In this document: positions 1 through 6,806 of the stretch, in pieces
Layout of the letters: every line of letters begins with the position of its first letter
How positions within the stretch are numbered: position 1 is the stretch's first letter
Source: Clostridia bacterium
GTDB lineage: Bacteria; Bacillota; Clostridia; Oscillospirales; QAMX01
Assembly: GCA_017532825.1 (NCBI GenBank)
Contig: JAFXIT010000009.1
Coordinates: forward strand, 1 to 42,637
Direction of reading: 5' to 3'
DNA: 42,637 bases
The notes under the pieces: generated by a model
Database searches by the model: none
The model's input: only the letters and a program-made list of their open reading frames with translations
What the model was told of the DNA's origin: nothing
Program-made: the position numbers and the translations under genes

Positions 1-2
1 CC

Positions 3-347
3 AAGGTCGACCGCAGTGCCTCCTACATGGCCAGATACGTTGCAAAGAACCTCGTCGCCTCCGGCATCTGCACCAAGGCTGAGGTCGAGATCGCCTACGC
101 CATCGGTGTTGCACACCCCGTCGGTGTCAACGTAGACACCTTTGGTACGGGAGTTGTCTCCGAGGACAGGATCTCCCGGATAGTCCGAGAGGTCTTTGAT
201 ATGCGTCCCGCAGCGATAATCGAAAAGCTCGACCTGCGCCGCCCCATCTACTCCGGTACCACTAACTACGGTCATTTCGGCCGTGAGGACATGGGCTTTA
301 CCTGGGAGAAGACCGACGCCGTCGAACTCATCAAGGCGAAGTTTTAG
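3..347 (+). CDS. metK: S-adenosylmethionine synthetase, C-terminal part (cut by window edge)
   Basis: Reads in frame from the left edge to a TAG stop, so only about the last 114 residues are present. MetK makes S-adenosylmethionine from methionine and ATP in the cytoplasm and supplies the methyl donor for the SAM enzymes in this window (RlmN, RsmB, RsmI). The fragment opens with the family signature [14 protein letters not shown], followed by [19 protein letters not shown] and the ending [12 protein letters not shown], all typical of the MetK C-terminal domain. No start codon is visible. No U-run terminator follows; the next feature is a hairpin leading into the ABC ATPase gene, so the two may be co-transcribed. 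Confidence 0.95.
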   Translation, partial: KVDRSASYMARYVAKNLVASGICTKAEVEIAYAIGVAHPVGVNVDTFGTGVVSEDRISRIVREVFDMRPAAIIEKLDLRRPIYSGTTNYGHFGREDMGFTWEKTDAVELIKAKF

Positions 348-355
348 TATAATTT

Positions 356-390
356 ACGATCATCCGTCAACAATAGTTGCGGGTGATCGT
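356..390 (+). promoter_or_regulatory. Hairpin that encloses the ribosome binding site of the ABC ATPase gene
   Basis: Positions 356-371 pair with 376-390 around an AATA loop, with one bulged T at 367 and one G-U pair. The 3' arm contains GGTGATC (382-388), a 7-base match to the anti-Shine-Dalgarno sequence, placed 8 nt from the likely TTG start at 392. Folding would hide the ribosome site. No T-run follows, so it is not a standard intrinsic terminator for metK. Whether it regulates translation is inference. Confidence 0.55.
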
Positions 391-391
391 A

Positions 392-1084
392 TTGATATTG
401 GCAGAAAATCTGACAAAGACCTTCAAAGGAAGCCTTGGCCGTGTTGATGCGCTGGACGGTGTAAGCTTTCGCATACAAAAGGGCGAATTTGCCGCAGTTG
501 TCGGCGCTTCGGGCTCGGGAAAGTCCACGCTTATGAACATACTCGGACTGCTTGACCGCCCAAGCTCGGGAAGATACGTTCTGTCGGGTCTCGACACCGC
601 CGAGCTTTCGGAGGGACGGCGTGCCGCACTTCGAAGCAGGGATATAGGATTCGTCTTTCAGAATTACAGTCTCGTGCCGAGGCTTACAGCCCTCGAAAAT
701 ACCGAGCTTCCGCTTTCGTTCAGAGGGTATTCCCCGTCCGCAAGACGTGCCGCCGCAAAAGCGGCCCTGGAAAGGGTCGGCCTTGAAGCCCGTATGCACC
801 ACTTTCCTTCCCAGTTGTCAGGCGGACAACAGCAGCGTGTAGCCCTGGCAAGAGCAATTTCGGGAGGACCCTCGCTGATACTTGCCGACGAGCCGACGGG
901 CAACCTTGACCCCGGCTGTGCCGCACAGATACTTTCTCTTTTAAAGGAGCTCAACGGCTCGGGTGTAACGGTATTGCTTATAACCCACGATCCGAGCGTA
1001 GCAGCCGATGCTCCGAGAGTTTTGACCATAAACGACGGAAAGCTGACTTCCGACGTTAAAAACCGAAAGGTCGGGATATTATGA
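392..1084 (+). CDS. ABC transporter ATP-binding protein, MacB/LolD-like
   Basis: A 230-residue nucleotide-binding subunit of an ABC transporter of the MacB/LolD/FtsE class, which usually powers export or lipoprotein extrusion together with an FtsX-like permease. Visible motifs: Walker A GASGSGKST, Q-loop, signature LSGGQQQRVALARAI, Walker B LILADEPTGNLD, and H-loop LLITHD. No ATG is available. TTG at 392 is chosen because GGTGATC (382-388) sits 8 nt upstream; TTG at 377 would lie inside the hairpin and has no ribosome site. The gene ends in an ATGA overlap with the dCMP deaminase gene, so the two are translationally coupled. No permease is encoded nearby, which is odd for this class. Confidence 0.88.
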   Translation: MILAENLTKTFKGSLGRVDALDGVSFRIQKGEFAAVVGASGSGKSTLMNILGLLDRPSSGRYVLSGLDTAELSEGRRAALRSRDIGFVFQNYSLVPRLTALENTELPLSFRGYSPSARRAAAKAALERVGLEARMHHFPSQLSGGQQQRVALARAISGGPSLILADEPTGNLDPGCAAQILSLLKELNGSGVTVLLITHDPSVAADAPRVLTINDGKLTSDVKNRKVGIL

Positions 1085-1569
1085 AAGAAAGACGCGACAA
1101 GACAAACTACTACCTCGACATTGCAGAGGCTGTGTCTCTGCGAGGGACCTGCCTGCGCAGAAATTACGGCGCCATCATCGTTAAAAACGATCAGATAATC
1201 GCAACCGGCTATGCAGGTGCACCCAGAGGAAGAAAAAACTGTTCCGACCTCGGCTTTTGCATGAGGGAAAAGCTCAACATTCCCCGTGGAGAACGCTACG
1301 AGCTCTGCCGCAGTGTCCACGCCGAGCAAAACGCCATCATCTCCGCCTCACGTGAGGAGACCATCGGCTCGACCATCTACCTTGTCGGCCGTGAGGCAAA
1401 CGGAGAGTACATAAAAAACGCCTCCCCCTGCTCCCTCTGCCGCAGATTTATAATCAATGCAGGCATTGAAAAGGTCGTGGTAAGAGACGATCAAAATAAG
1501 TTCCGCATCCTCCCCGTGATCGACTTCATCGAAAATGACGATTCCCTGTCGGGGAATTTCGGGTACTGA
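1081..1569 (+). CDS. dCMP deaminase (ComEB family)
   Basis: A 162-residue zinc cytidine/deoxycytidylate deaminase that converts dCMP to dUMP, feeding thymidylate synthesis in the cytosol. The zinc site is visible as HAE (residues 80-82, Glu as proton shuttle) and PCSLC (116-120, two Cys ligands). The segments GYAGAPRGRKNC and RGERYELCRSVHAEQNA are typical of bacterial dCMP deaminases annotated ComEB. Length is normal for the family. The ATG overlaps the stop of the upstream ABC gene by four bases, and tcdA follows one base after its TGA, so the three genes form one transcription unit. No DNA-uptake genes are nearby, so a competence role is not implied. Confidence 0.9.
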   Translation: MKERRDKTNYYLDIAEAVSLRGTCLRRNYGAIIVKNDQIIATGYAGAPRGRKNCSDLGFCMREKLNIPRGERYELCRSVHAEQNAIISASREETIGSTIYLVGREANGEYIKNASPCSLCRRFIINAGIEKVVVRDDQNKFRILPVIDFIENDDSLSGNFGY

Positions 1570-1570
1570 T

Positions 1571-2272
1571 ATGGCTGACTTCCGTTCAAGGACGGCAATG
1601 CTTGTCGGCAAAGAAGCACTTGACGTTCTCGCATCTGCAAGGGTCGCGATATTCGGTCTTGGCGGTGTCGGTGGCTCGGCCGCCGAAGGGTTGGCAAGAG
1701 CCGGTGTCGGCAGTTTCATACTGATAGACGGCGACGAGGTCTCCGAAAGCAATCTAAACCGACAGACGGTTGCCCTCCGCTCCACCCTTGGGCTTTCAAA
1801 GACCGAGGCAATGTGCAGGCGTATACTTGATATAAATCCCGATGCAAGGGTCGAGCTTATAGACCGTTTCATCACTCCCGACGACCCCTTGGATATGCTT
1901 GATGGGGTCGACGCTGTCGCCGATGCGATAGACACCGTATCGGTCAAGCTAAACATTGCCAAGCGATGCTTTGACGAAAACATACCGCTTGTCGCCGCTA
2001 TGGGCTGCGGAAACCGTCTGCACCCCGAAAAGCTCCTTCTTACCGACGTTTTCAAGACCTCGGGTTGCGGACTTTGCAGGGTAATGAGGCGTGAGCTACG
2101 GAAAAGAAACGTGACCTCTCTGCGTGTGGTCGCATCGACCGAGGAGGCTATCTCCCCCACGGAATGCGATGAAGATACCAACCGCAGAAGTACCCCCGGA
2201 AGCAGTCCCTTCGTCCCGCCCGCCGCAGGGTTGCTGATGGCATCGGAAATATTCAGAATGCTTACAAAGTAA
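1571..2272 (+). CDS. tcdA: tRNA threonylcarbamoyladenosine dehydratase (cyclising t6A to ct6A)
   Basis: A 233-residue ThiF/MoeB/E1-like protein. TcdA uses ATP to cyclise t6A37 of ANN-decoding tRNAs into ct6A. The Rossmann nucleotide motif GLGGVGG lies near residues 29-35, followed by DGDEVSESNLNRQ, the Arg/Asn/Gln cluster of the adenylation site, and MGCGNRLHPEKL further on. ATG at 1571 is used because the protein then begins at the family's usual position; an upstream in-frame ATG at 1535 would overlap the deaminase. It starts one base after the deaminase stop. A terminator follows directly. The YgdL/CsdL name refers to the same family. Confidence 0.9.
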   Translation: MADFRSRTAMLVGKEALDVLASARVAIFGLGGVGGSAAEGLARAGVGSFILIDGDEVSESNLNRQTVALRSTLGLSKTEAMCRRILDINPDARVELIDRFITPDDPLDMLDGVDAVADAIDTVSVKLNIAKRCFDENIPLVAAMGCGNRLHPEKLLLTDVFKTSGCGLCRVMRRELRKRNVTSLRVVASTEEAISPTECDEDTNRRSTPGSSPFVPPAAGLLMASEIFRMLTK

Positions 2273-2314
2273 AAACAGCGTTACGGCCTAATGACCGTAG
2301 CGCTGTTTTATTTT
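2272..2314 (+). terminator. Rho-independent terminator after tcdA
   Basis: Fifteen-base arms 2272-2286 and 2295-2309 enclose an 8-nt loop and are followed by ATTTT. The single imperfect pair is a U-G wobble in plus-strand RNA but a C-A mismatch in minus-strand RNA, so the hairpin is best suited to ending the metK-side transcript. The A-run on its left could also let it help end the long minus-strand operon, which converges here. Confidence 0.88.
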
Positions 2315-3041
2315 ACCAGGTTATTGCACTCGGAGGCTTGAGCTCGGTGATACGTGAGTTGTTTGACAGCTCGCTGTGGCTGATATCCTCTGCCTTCATA
2401 AGCAGGCGATAGACGGGTGCAAGACGGAGAAAGTCCTCCCCCACCGTCTTACCGAAATCCTCGGAAAAGAGCACCGAGAAATCGTTTGAACGTCTCATAA
2501 GACAGAAGTTTTTCAGGTCGAGCCACATTTTAAGCTCCTCGGGCATATCGGGGAAGCGGCTTTTTTTATACCTTTCGTCGGTAAATGCAAAGCGGCCGTC
2601 GGACAATACCTTTTGCGCCTCGGTAAACAAAGGGTCACGGGCGATGATAAGAGAGCGCAGGGCATTCATCACCTCGGAGGAGGTCATATAATACCCACAG
2701 CCGTAAAAGAATTCCGTTTGTGTTATCACCAGAAAAAACTCTGCACAGGCAGGTCTGGCCTTGCGGTCCCGTTTGAAGCTCAGCCACATATTCTCCCTAT
2801 AAAGCATACCGTCACGCACTCTGCGGGTGTCACGGTGTATCCGAGAGAGTGTTCCGTTGCGGCTCGGGACGGTAATTATCTCGGGGTCTATCCCCGAAAC
2901 GACACAGCCAAGCTCGGCGGCAAGGGCTTTCAGCGGTCCCGAAACGTATTTTTCGTATTCTTCACGGTGGGTCTGAAACCACTCTCTGCTGTTATTGAAG
3001 CGGTTTTCGGCAAGAAAAAGCAGTGTTTTTTCCGAGATCAT
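2313..3041 (-). CDS. DUF2461 family protein
   Basis: A 242-residue protein recognised as DUF2461 (TIGR02453 type) from NSREWFQTHREEYEKY near the N-terminus, corresponding to the family's NN-x-x-WF, and the segment with IHRDTRRVRD and YRENMWLSFKR. Its biochemical role is not known and no catalytic motif is evident. ATG at 3041 is chosen because GGAGG lies 7 nt upstream; an in-frame TTG at 3059 would overlap the previous gene and lacks a ribosome site. It is the last gene of the long minus-strand operon, 14 nt after the putative glycosidase gene, and converges on tcdA. No signal peptide or membrane segment is visible, so it is probably cytoplasmic. Confidence 0.8.
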   Translation of the reverse strand: MISEKTLLFLAENRFNNSREWFQTHREEYEKYVSGPLKALAAELGCVVSGIDPEIITVPSRNGTLSRIHRDTRRVRDGMLYRENMWLSFKRDRKARPACAEFFLVITQTEFFYGCGYYMTSSEVMNALRSLIIARDPLFTEAQKVLSDGRFAFTDERYKKSRFPDMPEELKMWLDLKNFCLMRRSNDFSVLFSEDFGKTVGEDFLRLAPVYRLLMKAEDISHSELSNNSRITELKPPSAITW

Positions 3042-3055
3042 TGTTTTCCTCCAAA

Positions 3056-4720
3056 TCAAATGCGGCTCAGTCGGAGCATAGCCCAGGTTCGTCCCGGAAC
3101 AGCGGAAAGGCGGACGCCCCCGTCAACAGGCTCTGCCAAGCAATGAAGGCTATCCCTTATGGTATAGGAACCGGAAAGGAAGATATCAAAGGACGGGATT
3201 TCGGTATCGCCGTCATTTATGAGCATAAGCGAAAGCTCACCGTCAGCACCCTCGGATATAAGAGGATATATCCCGGGTACGCAGGCAGGAACGGTGGGAG
3301 CAAGTGCACGAAGGGTCTCTCTGCAGTCGGGAAGGTCGGCAAAGTCCAGCTCCGAAGCATCAAAGGGAAGCTCGGTGCAGTCGATACCCCGCTCACGCAG
3401 GATAGCCGCACCCGTACGGTCGGCAACCAAGGGTGCAAAGGAGGGATCTGCAGGCAGATGACGTGCATCCTCTCCAAACACGAGAGTGGGACCGTCTCCC
3501 TCATAGCGGGTGGGAATACCCATAGCCGCAGCGTAAGAGCCGGCGTGTGACTGGGTCAGCCATTCCATAAGCCTTCCATCGCCCATATATTCCTTGGGAA
3601 GATAGGCATCACGCACCTTATGCTCTTCGGAAAACACCCTCCAGCCGACGGCTTTCTTGCCCAGAAAGGCGTCAACTATCCTTGGATCGTCGGGAAGATT
3701 TTCCATATGTGCATTGAGATATCCGAGCTCTCCCGTAGTACGGTCGTCATACAAAGTGATATACTTAAGCCTTCCGACACGGGCTTGGGTCAGCATAGCC
3801 TTGTCATAGAGCTCTACATCACATGCGGGAACGATTTTGGTATCACGTGGAGAGGGATCGTTTTCATCCAACAGCTCAAAATCGGTATCCTTAAGCCAGG
3901 CGGCCTGCATACGTACAAATTCAAGGACCCCCGAGAGCCGCTGATGCTTTCCTCTTGGTGCAATGCGAGGCCAGTAGGTAGCACCCGACAGACGGAAATA
4001 CGGACGGTTGCCCTTACCCGCAAGAAGTCTCACAAGCTCCTTCACGTCAAAGCCGTCAAGATCGTAGTGGGTGTAGCTTGCACAAATGCCCAGACGTACG
4101 GTGGGATCGACGGCATCGACAGCATGACGAAGCCTGCGGCAAAAATCGGTGATCGTCTCGCCTGTCATATCCATCCAGGCGGTGCGCTCTGCAGAGGGCG
4201 CTCCCGTGAAAAGGTCTCTGACCTCGGAGCGTGTCCACTCCCGCCCCGTACGCTCGGCAAAGAGCTTAAGGTGCTTATCGCAAGAGCAGGTAAAGCCCGG
4301 ACGGACGGAGAGCACAAGATCGTCATCCAGCAGGATCAGGCGTGCTCCCGCACGGGCAAAGTCGGCCACGTTGCGTTCGCAGTGGGCGGTAAACTCCTCA
4401 TCCAGCACGCACACAGCAGCGGTAGTACTGCCGCCAAAGGAGGTGATGCGGGTGGAATTGCCGTACATACTGTTGAAATCCTCGCTTCGCTCGGTACCCC
4501 AACCAAGGGTATTTGTCCAAACACCCGGCTGAAGGCCTTCGGCGGTGGCACGGGCGATATAGCGTTTCAAATCCGAAAAGAGAGCCTTACGCCGATCGCC
4601 TTCGCAAAATATCTCAACAGCATCGATGAGCATTCTGTCGGCTCCCGCGGCCTTTTGATCTCGTATAAGGTCGGACTGATGCTCGTCAGAGCGCGGTTTT
4701 GGGGTAGGAATAGTCAACAT
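3056..4720 (-). CDS. Uncharacterised TIM-barrel protein, possible glycoside hydrolase
   Basis: A 554-residue protein without signal peptide. I do not recognise the family. The layout resembles clan-A-like glycosidases: alternating hydrophobic strands and charged helices (for example LQPGVWTNTLGWG near 63-75), an acidic strand end DDD at 132-134, the Cys pair CSCDKH just after it, ELLDENDPSPR in the middle, and a glutamine-amidotransferase-like or beta-rich C-terminal part. A ribosome site GAGG precedes the ATG by about 8 nt. Neighbours are two GH106-like genes and a GH92 gene in the same operon, which is the main reason to suspect a glycan role. The substrate is unknown, and catalytic residues cannot be assigned with confidence. 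Confidence 0.5.
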   Translation of the reverse strand: MLTIPTPKPRSDEHQSDLIRDQKAAGADRMLIDAVEIFCEGDRRKALFSDLKRYIARATAEGLQPGVWTNTLGWGTERSEDFNSMYGNSTRITSFGGSTTAAVCVLDEEFTAHCERNVADFARAGARLILLDDDLVLSVRPGFTCSCDKHLKLFAERTGREWTRSEVRDLFTGAPSAERTAWMDMTGETITDFCRRLRHAVDAVDPTVRLGICASYTHYDLDGFDVKELVRLLAGKGNRPYFRLSGATYWPRIAPRGKHQRLSGVLEFVRMQAAWLKDTDFELLDENDPSPRDTKIVPACDVELYDKAMLTQARVGRLKYITLYDDRTTGELGYLNAHMENLPDDPRIVDAFLGKKAVGWRVFSEEHKVRDAYLPKEYMGDGRLMEWLTQSHAGSYAAAMGIPTRYEGDGPTLVFGEDARHLPADPSFAPLVADRTGAAILRERGIDCTELPFDASELDFADLPDCRETLRALAPTVPACVPGIYPLISEGADGELSLMLINDGDTEIPSFDIFLSGSYTIRDSLHCLAEPVDGGVRLSAVPGRTWAMLRLSRI

Positions 4721-4757
4721 AGTGTAATACCTCTTTTCTCAAGCAACGCTATAAGGC

Positions 4758-6806
4758 TTATTCAAGCTCTATAAATACGCCTCGCAGTGCGGGGATCTTT
4801 ATATCCGCATCAAGCTCGAGCGGGGTAATGCTTCCGCTTTCGGGGTCATAGAGCTTTGCCTTGGTCTTGCTTTTATGGGTCAGCTTAACGGAGCTGTCGC
4901 TTCGGGACTTGTTTGCAAGCATCCAAAGCTCACGTCCGTCCCGCTCAAAGCGCGACTTTATAATGCAGCTATCCCCTGCTTCAACAGAGAAGCTCGCATC
5001 CTCGGCAAGAAGGGAAAAAACGTCTTCCATACGGGAGGCTTCAAAGCAATCGGGGTCTTCCCCACCGTCCGCAGACGAGGGCAGTTTATCCAAGAACAAT
5101 ACCCTGACACCCTTTTGCTTAAGCTTTTCAAGCGCACGGTAGGCATCGTTATGGATAAAGTCCATCGCAGGAACGATGACGGCCTTTACCGCATTTCCGC
5201 TGATGGAGGGTACGGTCTCTGCGGCGGCGGAAACGATATCGTCCCTATCGGCGTAATAGAAATCATAGCCCGAATTAAGCAGTGCGTTGGTCACACGCTT
5301 GGAATTTTCGTGTATCTCGGTATATCTGCCCGGCCATGCCTCGGAATACTGCGGAATAAATTTCGACTGACTGTCCTCAAGTCCGTAATAGACGAATACC
5401 TCGCAGGCATTGCTCAAACCGTCAAGCATTGCACGCATACGTCCGAGATAGTTATTGAATCTGTTTGCATCGTCACAGCTCATATATCCGCTGTATCCGC
5501 CGAGCTTCTCCCTATCGTACTGACGAAAATCGGAAGAAAAATACGAATTGCAATGACGCACACCGAACATATATAAAACGGCGGTTACGTACATCATATT
5601 GTCCAGCGGTGCCTTTGCAAACTCTTCCACGTCGTAAAAGGGACACAGCTCGGCCATTATGCGTAAGGCCCCGGATTTTCTTGCGGCCATTTGCGGAAAC
5701 TTTACAGTCTCGAATTCCATCCTTTCGGGAATGCACTGAAGGATATCAAGACCCGGATATTCACTTTTGCTGAGCACCTCAATAAACGAGCCGTAGCTCT
5801 TGACGTGTCCCGCAATATGCTCCTCGCCGAAATAGTGGCCCGAGAATACCCCTCCGTGGGCTTTGCACCATTGTGAAAGCTGTTCAACGTATGCCCTTCC
5901 GATCATTATGCCGACAAGTCGATAAAAGTCGGTACGCACCTTTGCGCCCCTGTTCTCACCCTCAAAAAGAAGCGGCAGGTCGGGAAGTATCGACCGCCCG
6001 TACTCCTTTTGATAGAGCTCAAAAAGGTCTTCCGACCAAGGAGCGAGTGCATATGACCAGGTCTCATAGCCTCTGGCATAGAAGGTACTGAGTGAAGGCT
6101 CGTCGGTAAACACCGCCTCTGCTCTTTCAAAGGCGTCGGGTATAACCTTTACGATAGGCTCAAGCATTATATCGATAAAGCGGCGGACTGCTCTTTTATC
6201 CATAACGTTGATATAACGCTGGAAGGAGCTTACGTTATGGGTACAGTGTGAGCCCTCGTAGGCAGACTTTACGCAGAAGACGTAAAAGACCTCTTTTGCC
6301 TCAAGGTCGGTCTCGCAGAATTCGTCGGTAAACGGCACGGGGATCATCTTATCGTATTGGACGTACGATTCGTGAAGTCCCGGGCATTCCATGGGGTATT
6401 TTGCCGCCCAGATTATTCTTTCCGACTCAAAATCCAGTGCAAATTTGACGTGACGGGGCTCGTATGCGACCATACGGCGCATATAAAAGCCCTTTGCCTC
6501 CAGCTCGGGATGACCCTTCAGGGTCTCTCCGTTTGCCGCACCCGAGGGATAGCCGTTTTCGTCGTAGAGCCAAAACGAAAGATCTCTCTCCTCAAGCTCG
6601 TTGAGCGCATAAGCAAATTCGCGGATGTTGTCCTCGTATCCATCGTACCAATTTTCAAAGCTCGGATTTATTACGACGCCGCCAAAGCCAAAGGACTTTA
6701 TTGCATCCATCAGCACCGTACGGTTGTTTTTGGGCAGAACGTGGAGCATAGGACAGGCACGAAATTCCTTCGGCGGCTCTTCCCACTTTTTAATATCAAA
6801 GACCAT
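4758..6806 (-). CDS. GH106-like glycoside hydrolase (putative alpha-L-rhamnosidase family)
   Basis: A 682-residue cytoplasmic-type protein with no signal peptide. The N-terminal TIM-barrel part carries WLYDENGYPSG near 79-89, a signature shared with the 947-residue neighbour and with GH106-type rhamnosidase relatives, then FTDEP at about 233-237 and MAEL near 384-387 as candidate acidic residues, and a small beta-rich C-terminus. It is shorter than usual GH106 enzymes because it lacks the large C-terminal beta-sandwich region. The ATG follows the GH92 stop with no gap, and GGAGGT inside the GH92 3' end lies 7 nt upstream, so the two are tightly coupled. True substrate specificity cannot be read from sequence; rhamnose is only the family's best-known substrate. 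Confidence 0.6.
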   Translation of the reverse strand: MVFDIKKWEEPPKEFRACPMLHVLPKNNRTVLMDAIKSFGFGGVVINPSFENWYDGYEDNIREFAYALNELEERDLSFWLYDENGYPSGAANGETLKGHPELEAKGFYMRRMVAYEPRHVKFALDFESERIIWAAKYPMECPGLHESYVQYDKMIPVPFTDEFCETDLEAKEVFYVFCVKSAYEGSHCTHNVSSFQRYINVMDKRAVRRFIDIMLEPIVKVIPDAFERAEAVFTDEPSLSTFYARGYETWSYALAPWSEDLFELYQKEYGRSILPDLPLLFEGENRGAKVRTDFYRLVGIMIGRAYVEQLSQWCKAHGGVFSGHYFGEEHIAGHVKSYGSFIEVLSKSEYPGLDILQCIPERMEFETVKFPQMAARKSGALRIMAELCPFYDVEEFAKAPLDNMMYVTAVLYMFGVRHCNSYFSSDFRQYDREKLGGYSGYMSCDDANRFNNYLGRMRAMLDGLSNACEVFVYYGLEDSQSKFIPQYSEAWPGRYTEIHENSKRVTNALLNSGYDFYYADRDDIVSAAAETVPSISGNAVKAVIVPAMDFIHNDAYRALEKLKQKGVRVLFLDKLPSSADGGEDPDCFEASRMEDVFSLLAEDASFSVEAGDSCIIKSRFERDGRELWMLANKSRSDSSVKLTHKSKTKAKLYDPESGSITPLELDADIKIPALRGVFIELE

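Noticed and set aside
377..391. TTG start at 377 for the ABC ATPase
   Set aside because: It lies in the hairpin and has no ribosome site, whereas TTG at 392 has GGTGATC at ideal spacing.
2613..3550. Long plus-strand open frames opposite the DUF2461 and TIM-barrel genes
   Set aside because: They are antisense shadows with no ribosome site and no recognisable protein pattern; the minus-strand genes have clear family motifs.
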